This document shows, one piece after another, positions 6,425 through 13,232 of a stretch of 13,232 nt of DNA. Positions within the stretch are counted from its first letter, which is position 1, and each line of letters starts with the position of its first letter. The notes under the pieces are model-generated. The model searched no databases and had not been told where the DNA came from. It saw only the letters and a program-made list of their open reading frames with translations. Both the position numbers and the translations under genes were made by a program. Source of the DNA: an uncultured Flavobacteriaceae bacterium (GTDB lineage Bacteria > Bacteroidota > Bacteroidia > Flavobacteriales > Flavobacteriaceae); the NCBI GenBank assembly GCA_913052425.1, contig CAJXEG010000023.1:1-13232 (forward strand), in the 5' to 3' direction.

Positions 6425-8539
6425 ATGGCAGTATTAGGTCAAATTAGACAGCGTTCCGTATTTCTTATTCTGGTGATAGGTATGGCATTGTTTGCATTCG
6501 TAATTTCTGGAGTTTTCGATGGGAATTCCGCAGCCGCTAGTCCCAGTGACCCAATAGCAGTTGTCAATGACGAAGAGATTGAATTGACTTTCTACAGACA
6601 ATTGGTCGAGAATACTGAGAGAAACTATAATATATCAACCATGCAGGCCGTAAATTCTGTTTGGGATCAATTGGTAAGGGCGACCATTTTCAGACAAGAA
6701 TTCGAGCGTTTGGGAATTGATGCCGGGAAGCAACAGATCGAAATGATTTTGATGCAGAATCAAACAATTGTCCAAGACCCCAGATTTCAAAACGAGACAG
6801 GTTTTTTTGATTTTGGAGTATTTACAGACTACATCAACCAAATGCGGGTTGAAAACCCTCAGGCATATGACAACTGGAAACTTCAAGAGGAGAATATTGT
6901 CGGTATGGCCAAGGAAAACATCTATTACGATTTGATAAAGTCCAGCACCGGATTTACGGAATTGGAAGGCAAAAACGCTTATCACATCCAAAATGACAAG
7001 GTCAATCTCAAGTTCGTCAGGATGCCCTATGAAGAGGTACCAGACAGTCTTTTTAAAATATCAGATGCCGACATCAAGCAATACATCAATAAAACAAAAG
7101 AGAATTACGAGACCGAAATGAGCAGAAGTGTTCGTTATGTGATTTTTGACGAAGTAGCATCAGAGGCTGACGAAAATCAAATTCGAGCGGATTTGGAAAA
7201 ACTCAAAAACCAAAGGATTGAGTACAATGATGTGTCCAAGTTAACCGATACCATTGAGGGCTTGGCCACCACCGAAAATATAACTGATTTTATTGAGCAG
7301 TATTCCGAAACTGCTTTCGACTCCATTTACAAAACCAAAGGAATTTTAGCCAGTGAATATGCAGATATTCTATTTGGCCTTAATCCTGGTGATGTTTTTG
7401 GACCTTATAAGGACAGCAATCAATTGAAAATTTCTCGTTTTTTGGATCGTAAAAAAGGGGGTGCCATCAAAGCAAGTCATATATTGGTCGCTTTTGTAGG
7501 TGCTACAAGAGCCAACCCTGACATTACAAGAAGCAATGAGGAAGCCAAAAAGCTGGCCCAAGATTTGTATCGTAAAGCGCGAAGAAATCCCGATGACTTT
7601 GCCCAATTGGCCAGCGAAAATTCCGATGGTCCTTCAAAAACCCAAGGAGGAGATTTAGGTTTCTTCCAAGAGGGTATGATGACCGATAAGTTTTTTGATT
7701 TCTGTGACCGTTCCAGAGTTGGAAAAATCGGATTGGTGGAAACTGAGTTTGGTTTTCACGTCATCAAAGTCACCGACAAGGAAGATGTGGTTCTAACAGC
7801 CGATGTAGCCAAAGAGATTGTTCCTTCTGAGGAAACTTCCAACGGTGTTTTTCAAAAAACAACTCAGTTCGAGATGGAAAGCATCAAAACCGAACAGATG
7901 GATACGGTTGCCAATAATTATGATTATGATGTAAAGTTTGTTCAAAAAGTAAACCTTTTGGACGAAAATCTTCCCGATTTACCACGTCAAAGAAACTTGG
8001 TTCAGTGGTTGTTTAATGATGAGACTGAAGTGGGCGACATCAAAAGATTCAGTATGACCAATGGCGGCTATGTAGTCGCCCAATTGTCCGGGATTACCCC
8101 CAAAGGAACAGTCAATGTTGAGTCGGTCAAGGTTGAAGTAATCCAAGAGATGCTGAAAGAGAAAAAGGCGGCTTATTTGTTAAAAACACATGCCGATAAA
8201 AAATCTTTAGATGCTTTGGCCAGTGCTACCGATAAGGAAATTGAAACCGCTTCAGCAGTGACCCAAGAAAATACAGTTATAGCCGGTGCAGGAACCGAAC
8301 CCTATGTGATTGGAACTGCTTTTGCATTGGAACTCAATAAAGCTTCGGCCTTGATCAAAGGCAACAGTGGGGTATACATGATCGAAGTGATCTCCAAAGA
8401 AATTGCTGAAGAGATGGAAAGCTACAGGGTTTATGCCAACGCATTGCAAAACGAGGAGAACATGAGGATCAACAATTCGATTTATGAGGCACTTCGCTCT
8501 AGTGCAGAGATTGAAGACAACCGTCAGCTCTACTATTAG
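6425..8539 (+). CDS. ppiD: Periplasmic peptidyl-prolyl cis-trans isomerase, PpiD/SurA-like
   Basis: A 704-residue membrane-anchored chaperone/foldase. Residues 11-30 form a single transmembrane anchor (SVFLILVIGMALFAFVISGV) after a short basic cytoplasmic tail, so the bulk lies in the periplasm. Residues about 40-200 resemble the SurA N-terminal chaperone domain (VNDEEIELTFYRQL). A parvulin rotamase domain lies at about 348-452: SHILVAF at 351-357, FAQLASENSDGPS at 392-404, GGDLGFF at 408-414 and FGFHVIKV at 442-449. This is the layout of PpiD, which helps newly exported proteins leave the Sec translocon; it is somewhat longer than E. coli PpiD. Only one clear rotamase domain is visible, and the C-terminal 250 residues have no recognised domain. 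Its stop codon overlaps that of the convergent GHMP kinase gene. Confidence 0.9.
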   Translation: MAVLGQIRQRSVFLILVIGMALFAFVISGVFDGNSAAASPSDPIAVVNDEEIELTFYRQLVENTERNYNISTMQAVNSVWDQLVRATIFRQEFERLGIDAGKQQIEMILMQNQTIVQDPRFQNETGFFDFGVFTDYINQMRVENPQAYDNWKLQEENIVGMAKENIYYDLIKSSTGFTELEGKNAYHIQNDKVNLKFVRMPYEEVPDSLFKISDADIKQYINKTKENYETEMSRSVRYVIFDEVASEADENQIRADLEKLKNQRIEYNDVSKLTDTIEGLATTENITDFIEQYSETAFDSIYKTKGILASEYADILFGLNPGDVFGPYKDSNQLKISRFLDRKKGGAIKASHILVAFVGATRANPDITRSNEEAKKLAQDLYRKARRNPDDFAQLASENSDGPSKTQGGDLGFFQEGMMTDKFFDFCDRSRVGKIGLVETEFGFHVIKVTDKEDVVLTADVAKEIVPSEETSNGVFQKTTQFEMESIKTEQMDTVANNYDYDVKFVQKVNLLDENLPDLPRQRNLVQWLFNDETEVGDIKRFSMTNGGYVVAQLSGITPKGTVNVESVKVEVIQEMLKEKKAAYLLKTHADKKSLDALASATDKEIETASAVTQENTVIAGAGTEPYVIGTAFALELNKASALIKGNSGVYMIEVISKEIAEEMESYRVYANALQNEENMRINNSIYEALRSSAEIEDNRQLYY

Positions 8540-9435
8540 CGTAGCATTTCTTTATAATTGATCACAACATCAAAACCTTTTTTTTTGAAGTATTTAGATG
8601 TGTGCTTGTCTCCTGTGGCTAAAATAAAGTCTCCACCCCATGCTCCCAGACTTTTGATCGCTCCCCGAAAATCGGGAAATTGTTTTTCCTTGACAGGAAG
8701 TACCCCTAAAATTTTTGCGATAAAACTTTCGTGTTCGTTGAGTATTTGTTCAAACTCACCCAATGTATTGGCCATGATTACTGCCCTTGTCAACCTTGAG
8801 GCATAAGCAATTTGTTCTTCACTGATGTTTTGTTTTTTAAACTGCGCAACGGCCTCCCTGCTGTTTTTCTTTTGGTTGAGATAGACAAAGTATAAGTTGG
8901 ATTTGAAAGGGGGATCAAATTCACATGTTTCAATATGGGGGTCTGATGGGTCTTTTCGGTAGATCAGTGGACTTTTGGCGGTCGCACAGGCAATGTCATA
9001 ACCACTGCCCCCAAAGCTGTTTTGGAGTAGGGTATAGGGATTTGTTTGAGACCACTGGGCCAAGTTGGAAATCAATGTTGAGGAGGTACCCAATCCCCAA
9101 TGGCGGTCAAATTCCAAATGGGTTTTCACTCTTCCTCCGGTTTCCTTTAAAAAATCCTTGTTTTGAGCCCGCACGGCTTTAAAGATTTGTACCAAGCGTG
9201 AGGCAATATCGGCATCGCTGGTATCCGAAATGCTAAAATTCAATATATCTAAAGAAGCGCTGAACCACAGCTGATTTTTGTGATCCCAACTTTCCCATTT
9301 TAGGGTTTTTGAATCATTGGATTCAAACTCCAATAACTGCCCCATTTTGGAAGGTATGGCCAATGCTTCAGCACCTCTCAAAACCATGTATTCTCCAGTG
9401 AGTAAGAGTTTTCCGTGGCTGTAGTATTTGGTCAT
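8536..9435 (-). CDS. GHMP-family kinase, GYDIA type (probable mevalonate-pathway kinase)
   Basis: A 299-residue cytoplasmic ATP-dependent kinase of the GHMP superfamily. Visible motifs are the N-terminal GKLLLTGEYMVL (8-19), the ATP-binding loop WGLGTSST (113-120), the signature GSGYDIAC (144-151 region) whose Asp147 is the likely catalytic base, and the C-terminal GAWGGDF (264-270). The ATP loop lacks the usual leading Pro and has Thr-Ser-Ser-Thr instead of Ser-Ser-Ala. The gene lies 5 bases downstream of HMG-CoA reductase in the same direction, so a step after mevalonate formation (mevalonate or phosphomevalonate phosphorylation) is the natural inference. The sequence alone does not decide the substrate. 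Its stop (TAA, rc of 8536-8538) overlaps the stop of the prolyl isomerase gene. Confidence 0.88.
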   Translation of the reverse strand: MTKYYSHGKLLLTGEYMVLRGAEALAIPSKMGQLLEFESNDSKTLKWESWDHKNQLWFSASLDILNFSISDTSDADIASRLVQIFKAVRAQNKDFLKETGGRVKTHLEFDRHWGLGTSSTLISNLAQWSQTNPYTLLQNSFGGSGYDIACATAKSPLIYRKDPSDPHIETCEFDPPFKSNLYFVYLNQKKNSREAVAQFKKQNISEEQIAYASRLTRAVIMANTLGEFEQILNEHESFIAKILGVLPVKEKQFPDFRGAIKSLGAWGGDFILATGDKHTSKYFKKKGFDVVINYKEMLR

Positions 9436-9440
9436 GGGGA

Positions 9441-10754
9441 TCAGGGGTTGGATTTTAAAAAATAGGTTACTGCACTAAAAGTGACTGTATGTGTTTTGAA
9501 AAATTCTAAGGCTTTTTCTTTTTGATCGGCCGAGGCTTGGTGTTGATTGAGAATGTTGAGCAAGTGCATTTTCATATGGCCTTTTTGGATTCCTGAGGTG
9601 ATCAAAGATCTAACGGCAGCGAAGTTTTGTGCCAAACCGGCTACAGCGACAATTTCCATCAGATTTTTGGCATTGGGGTTACCCAACAACTCCACGGACC
9701 ATTTCACCATGGGGTGCAATTGGGTAAGCCCTCCCACAGTTCCAAGAGACAGAGGTAATTTGAGTTGGAAAACAAATTCATCACCTTCCAAAAAAGCATG
9801 GCTCAGACTGGAGTAAACACCCTCCCGAGCAGCATAAGCGTGTACCCCTGCTTCTACTGCTCTGAAGTCATTTCCGGTAGCAATGACCACAGCATCAATA
9901 CCGTTCATAATTCCTTTGTTGTGGGTCACAGCCCGATAAGGTTCTTTTTGAGCAATTTTTAGGGCTTGGATAAATTTTTGGGCAAATTGCATACCCGACA
10001 CTCCGGCCGAATCTTCGAGTGCTCCTACAGCACATCGCACCTCTGCTTGCACCAAGCATTGGGGAACATAATTGGAAAGGATGCTCATAATGACCTCTAT
10101 AGTGTTTTGATCATTCAAAAATGCTTTGTGATCTGATGCCAGTGATTGTAATGTTTTGGCGATCTGTTCGAGGCAAGAATTGATGAAATTAGCACCCATG
10201 GAGTCTACCGTATCAAAAGTGAGGTGCAATTGATAGTAGTCTTCTATTAAATTCGATTTGTCTTTGAGTTGGATATCGAGAATTCCTCCACCCCGCTGAC
10301 GCATGTTGGCCGTTAGTGAGGAGGTACTGTCAATGAGTATTTGTTTTTTCTCTTCAAAAAAAGATTGCAGTTGCGTCGCTTTTCCATCAAATAAAAAGTG
10401 AACTTGTCCTATTTTTTGGGTTCCCAGAATTTTAGTTTTGAACCCTCCTCTGGAGGCCCAAAATTTTGCGGAATTGCATGCGGCAGCTACCACAGAACTC
10501 TCTTCTATGGCCATAGGGAGGGTGTATTCCTCACCATTGATTACAAAGTTGGGGGCTACGCCCAAAGGAAGGTAATAGTTGGCAATGGAGTTTTCGATGA
10601 ACTCGTCGTGACGTTTTTGAACCTTCTCATCGCTGTGGTTGTAGGTAGAAAGAATCTCTTTGGCTTTTGGGCTATCCTCAAAATGCATTTGGGTGATCCA
10701 ATTTATTTTTTCTGCTTTGGACAGTTTGGAAAAACCCTCGACTTTCTTTGACAT
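9441..10754 (-). CDS. mvaA: Hydroxymethylglutaryl-CoA reductase, class II
   Basis: Reduces HMG-CoA to mevalonate with a nicotinamide cofactor, the committed step of the mevalonate pathway to isoprenoids such as menaquinone side chains and carotenoids. The 437 residues fit the soluble class II enzymes, and no membrane segment is present. Catalytic features can be placed: the Glu in MAIEESSVVAA (E84/E85), Lys280 in THNKGIMNGIDAV, Asp296 in ATGNDFRAVEAG and His393 in KGHMKMH. The cofactor-site motif DTVDSMGANF is at 181-190. Class II enzymes were first described as degradative, but in flavobacteria they serve synthesis. The start ATG gives MSKKVEGFSKLSK. With the GHMP kinase 5 bases downstream it forms a two-gene operon, divergent from the peptide transporter. 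Confidence 0.95.
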   Translation of the reverse strand: MSKKVEGFSKLSKAEKINWITQMHFEDSPKAKEILSTYNHSDEKVQKRHDEFIENSIANYYLPLGVAPNFVINGEEYTLPMAIEESSVVAAACNSAKFWASRGGFKTKILGTQKIGQVHFLFDGKATQLQSFFEEKKQILIDSTSSLTANMRQRGGGILDIQLKDKSNLIEDYYQLHLTFDTVDSMGANFINSCLEQIAKTLQSLASDHKAFLNDQNTIEVIMSILSNYVPQCLVQAEVRCAVGALEDSAGVSGMQFAQKFIQALKIAQKEPYRAVTHNKGIMNGIDAVVIATGNDFRAVEAGVHAYAAREGVYSSLSHAFLEGDEFVFQLKLPLSLGTVGGLTQLHPMVKWSVELLGNPNAKNLMEIVAVAGLAQNFAAVRSLITSGIQKGHMKMHLLNILNQHQASADQKEKALEFFKTHTVTFSAVTYFLKSNP

Positions 10755-10881
10755 ATTGATCTTTTCAGTAATGCGTAAAGATACATCATTCTATTTTTTT
10801 TAATTCTGGTGGTTGAGTAGGTTCCAAAATTTCACTCTCCTATAAAATGAGTAACTTTAAAACTGAAATCTTTATTAAATT
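10755..10881. other. Divergent intergenic region between the HMG-CoA reductase and transporter genes
   Basis: This 127-base spacer must carry promoters for both directions. On the minus strand TATCTTTA (rc of 10776-10783), and on the plus strand TAACTTTA (10852-10859), each differ by one base from TAnnTTTG. Neither has a TTG at the right distance upstream, so both are weak candidates only. A T-rich run lies at 10793-10803. Confidence 0.4.
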
Positions 10882-12237
10882 ATGGCTGAATCTTATCTGA
10901 ATGTATCCAGTGAAAAAACCTTTTGGGGTCACCCTGCCGGATTATTTGTTTTGTTTTTTACCGAATTATGGGAACGCTTTTCCTATTATGGGATGCGGGC
11001 CTTGTTTACCATTTTTTTGGTGGCGGAGACCACAAGTCAGAATCCCGGTTTTGGATGGACGAATGAAGAGGCTTTATGGCTCTATGGTTGGTACACCATG
11101 TTGGTCTACTTAGCCGCTATCCCGGGAGGATGGATTGCAGATAATTTATTGGGTCAAAAAAAGATGGTCATGCTGGGGGGTATTTTGCTTTGCTTGGGTC
11201 ATGGAATTTTGGCTTTCGACAGTGAGTTGAGTTTCTACATCGGCTGTGCATTCATCGTTATGGGAGTAGGAGGGCTCAAACCCAATATTTCCAGTATGGT
11301 AGGTGGACTATACCCCAAAGGAGATGAAAGAAGAGACCTCGGATTTTATATTTTTTATATGGGCATCAATTTGGGTGCATTTTTGGCTCCGCTATTTTGT
11401 GGCTGGGTTGGAGAAACTTACAATTGGCACTATGGCTTTGGACTTGCTGCTGTGGGGATGTTGATCGGTCAAATCACCTATTTTTTCGGTCAAAAATATC
11501 TCGTTGGGGTTGGGGAATTGAAAAAACGCTCGACGAAGGAAAAAAAGGAATTGCAACAAAAAAAATTGACCCCTATAGAAAAAGACAGGGTCAAGGTGCT
11601 GTTGATCTCATTTATGATGATTATCATTTTTTGGGGGGCCTTTGAACAGGCCGGCGGACTGATGAATTTGTATGCCAAGCAAAAGACGGATCGGATGTTG
11701 ATGGGCTTTGAAATTCCTGCCTCTTGGTTTCAGGCGCTCAATGCCTTTTTTATCATCACCCTTGCGGTATTTGTAGGGGGAATATGGATGCGGATCAAAT
11801 CCAAAGGAAAGGAAGCTTCTGCCATTTTTAAGATAGCCGTGGGTATTATGATTATGGGATTTGGATTTTTATTCATGCGTTTTGCCGCTTCAGAATATGA
11901 GTTTATGGGTTATTCATCAATGCATTGGTTGGTGTTGGCCTATTTGTTTCATACGGTGGGCGAGTTGTGCGCTTCTCCCGTATCTTTGTCTTACATTACC
12001 AAGTTGGCTCCTGAAAAATATGCTGCCTTGATGATGGGTTTGTATTTTGCTGCTTCAGGTTTGGGAAATAAGCTGGCAGCCAATATAGGCGAGAATGCGG
12101 GAGATGCTGGAGAAAAGGCAACTTTTACAGGAATTTTTGTCTTCTGTACATTGTTTGGTCTATTGGTCATTGCTATTCTAAAACCTCTAAAACGCCTTTC
12201 GCATGGGGCAGAGGATTTAAGTGAAAAAACTGTTTGA
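10882..12237 (+). CDS. POT/PTR2-family proton-coupled peptide transporter
   Basis: A 451-residue major facilitator protein of the proton-dependent oligopeptide transporter family, importing di- and tripeptides across the inner membrane. Diagnostic motifs are ExxERFxYYG in helix 1 (Glu28, Glu31, Arg32, Tyr35, Tyr36), the first PTR2 signature around PGGWIADNLLGQKK (81-94), GGLKPN (130-135) and the second signature FYIFYMGINLGAFLAP (155-170). About twelve membrane helices can be counted, with a basic cytoplasmic loop at about 205-228 (KKRSTKEKKELQQKK) between helices 6 and 7. Many bacterial POT proteins carry two extra helices at that point; this one does not, which explains its short length. 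The stop lies 11 bases before the thioredoxin start, so the two are probably co-transcribed. Confidence 0.93.
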   Translation: MAESYLNVSSEKTFWGHPAGLFVLFFTELWERFSYYGMRALFTIFLVAETTSQNPGFGWTNEEALWLYGWYTMLVYLAAIPGGWIADNLLGQKKMVMLGGILLCLGHGILAFDSELSFYIGCAFIVMGVGGLKPNISSMVGGLYPKGDERRDLGFYIFYMGINLGAFLAPLFCGWVGETYNWHYGFGLAAVGMLIGQITYFFGQKYLVGVGELKKRSTKEKKELQQKKLTPIEKDRVKVLLISFMMIIIFWGAFEQAGGLMNLYAKQKTDRMLMGFEIPASWFQALNAFFIITLAVFVGGIWMRIKSKGKEASAIFKIAVGIMIMGFGFLFMRFAASEYEFMGYSSMHWLVLAYLFHTVGELCASPVSLSYITKLAPEKYAALMMGLYFAASGLGNKLAANIGENAGDAGEKATFTGIFVFCTLFGLLVIAILKPLKRLSHGAEDLSEKTV

Positions 12238-12248
12238 TTACCCTGAAT

Positions 12249-12785
12249 ATGAAATATTTATTTGTTGTGTTTTGCCTGAGTGGTTTTTGGATTCATGCCC
12301 AAGCCATTGAGTGGATGACTTTTGGTGAGGCCATCGAGGCACAGAAAAAAAATCCCAAAAAAATCATTATCGATGTTTATACCGACTGGTGTGGGCCTTG
12401 TAAATTGATGGATAAAAAAACCTTTCAAAATCGCGATGTAGCGGCTTATATCTCCGAACATTATTACGCCGTGAAATTCAACGCCGAGGGGGAGGAAACC
12501 ATCAGTTACTTTGGGAATACTTTTACCAATCCCAATTACGACCCCAATAGAAGAGGAAGAAACGCAACCCATCAGTTCACCCAATTCCTGGGAGTCAGAG
12601 GTTATCCAACGGTCATTTTTGTCAGTGAAACGGGTGATTTGATAACCCCATTGGTGGGCTATCAAAATCCGCAACAGATCGAACTTTATCTCAAAATGAT
12701 CAAGCAAGGGGATTATATGATTTTTAGTAAGCCTGATGATTTTGAAAAGTATCGCAAGAGCTTTAGACCTAAGTTTAGAGGTTGA
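12249..12785 (+). CDS. Secreted thioredoxin-fold protein with CGPC motif
   Basis: A 178-residue exported protein. The ATG at 12249 was preferred over an in-frame TTG at 12234 because it gives a clean signal peptide, MKYLFVVFCLSGFWIHAQA, with an AQA cleavage site near residue 19. The mature part has a thioredoxin fold with DWCGPCKLMDKKTF (active-site Cys48 and Cys51) and the cis-proline motif GYPT (Pro120). Between them lies an insertion rich in Asn, Arg and Gly (about 89-106) not found in plain thioredoxins. It probably acts as a periplasmic thiol-disulfide reductase or oxidase; the partner is unknown. It follows the peptide transporter by 11 bases. The last 11 bases overlap the 3' end of the convergent comEC-like gene. 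Confidence 0.87.
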   Translation: MKYLFVVFCLSGFWIHAQAIEWMTFGEAIEAQKKNPKKIIIDVYTDWCGPCKLMDKKTFQNRDVAAYISEHYYAVKFNAEGEETISYFGNTFTNPNYDPNRRGRNATHQFTQFLGVRGYPTVIFVSETGDLITPLVGYQNPQQIELYLKMIKQGDYMIFSKPDDFEKYRKSFRPKFRG

Positions 12786-13232
12786 TTGGGTAGGCCCCAT
12801 GTTCTCTGAGGCTCACAAACGGAACCTTGCTTTTCTGACAACTTTTTTTCCATCGTGAAATACTGCAAGGTGGGTTACTGCCATCAGCAAACACCATTTT
12901 GGGATGAATGTGAGTCAATACACGATCCAGATTGACCTTGGGGTCATTGGATATCAAAAGATGCGATGGCTCAAAATGGGGGATGTTGTAAATGGCCTTT
13001 TCGTCCAAAACCAAAAGGCGTAATTTTTTTGTGATAAAAGTGTTTTTGAAAGCTTCGATTTGTAGGGTGTCTATGGGATATTCATTTTTGAAATCAATCA
13101 AAAATCGATCTTGCTCAGTAATTTTTTGCGGACTGTAGAGCGTCAGTTTTTTAGGTTCGTGGTGGGCGATTTTGGTTTTGTTGTGTTGATACAGCAACCA
13201 CAATTGATTGATTTTTGAGTTTTCCCATTGTT
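12775..13232 (-). CDS. comEC: ComEC/Rec2-family DNA uptake protein, C-terminal part only
   Basis: The minus-strand frame is open to the window edge, continuing upstream of a TTG at 13203 with QWENSKINQ, so the gene start lies outside. About 152 residues are visible. The segment resembles the soluble C-terminal region of Bacteroidota ComEC proteins, with the run ISNDPKVNLDR, HPKMVFADGSN, SRWKKSCQKSKVPF and the end HGAYPINL. ComEC forms the inner membrane channel for single-stranded DNA during natural transformation; the membrane part is not in the window. No metallo-beta-lactamase HxHxDH motif is seen in this portion. The stop (rc of 12775-12777) lies inside the end of the thioredoxin gene, giving an 11-base tail-to-tail overlap. 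Confidence 0.8.
   Translation of the reverse strand, partial: QWENSKINQLWLLYQHNKTKIAHHEPKKLTLYSPQKITEQDRFLIDFKNEYPIDTLQIEAFKNTFITKKLRLLVLDEKAIYNIPHFEPSHLLISNDPKVNLDRVLTHIHPKMVFADGSNPPCSISRWKKSCQKSKVPFVSLREHGAYPINL

Noticed and set aside
12258..12800. A 180-codon minus-strand frame opposite the thioredoxin gene.
   Set aside because: It is antisense to a gene with a clear signal peptide and CGPC motif, and its translation shows no domain; it also conflicts with the comEC-like frame.
1..13232. CRISPR arrays, insertion sequences, toxin-antitoxin or phage defence systems, riboswitches.
   Set aside because: No spaced direct repeats, terminal inverted repeats, transposase-like frames or defence gene motifs were seen; apart from the left edge the window reads as ordinary core genome.

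Overview
The window looks like a stretch of core chromosome from a marine-type member of the Bacteroidota, most likely a flavobacterium. The evidence is the moderately AT-rich coding sequence, a TAnnTTTG-type promoter in front of the tRNA, near absence of Shine-Dalgarno sequences, the lipoprotein signals (a Cys followed by Asp/Ser residues), and the gene families themselves: a lipoprotein LptC, a GYDIA-type GHMP kinase next to a class II HMG-CoA reductase, and a Bacteroidota-type ComEC C-terminus. The species cannot be named from the sequence alone.

Left edge (1-705): on the minus strand lies the first part of a secreted lipoprotein sulfatase, running off the window. A very AT-rich stretch of about 465 bases without a recognisable gene follows. 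Next comes a tRNA-Phe gene on the minus strand, with its own promoter and a rho-independent-type terminator. The tRNA carries an unusual T-T mismatch in the middle of the T stem. The sulfatase and the AT-rich spacer have a different texture from the rest of the window and may be the edge of an accessory region next to the tRNA.

Centre (876-8539, plus strand): a tightly packed gene run contains type III pantothenate kinase (coaX), a predicted beta-barrel outer membrane protein, a secreted TPR protein, the LPS-export lipoprotein LptC, a 65-residue two-helix membrane protein and a CNNM/CBS-pair membrane protein. Several junctions overlap by 4 or 14 bases or abut directly, so these six genes are probably one operon. 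After a 119-base gap comes a PpiD/SurA-like periplasmic prolyl isomerase. Apart from coaX, the theme is envelope biogenesis and maintenance.

Right part (8536-13232): on the minus strand, HMG-CoA reductase and a GHMP kinase form a two-gene isoprenoid (mevalonate pathway) operon, whose end overlaps the end of ppiD by 4 bases. Divergent from it, a compact POT-family peptide transporter is followed by a secreted thioredoxin-like protein. That gene's end overlaps by 11 bases the 3' end of a convergent comEC-like DNA uptake gene, which runs off the right edge.

No CRISPR array, insertion sequence, rRNA or evident new defence system was seen. The most useful second looks are the edge sulfatase, the tRNA mismatch, the small membrane protein in the lptC operon and the overlapping gene ends.
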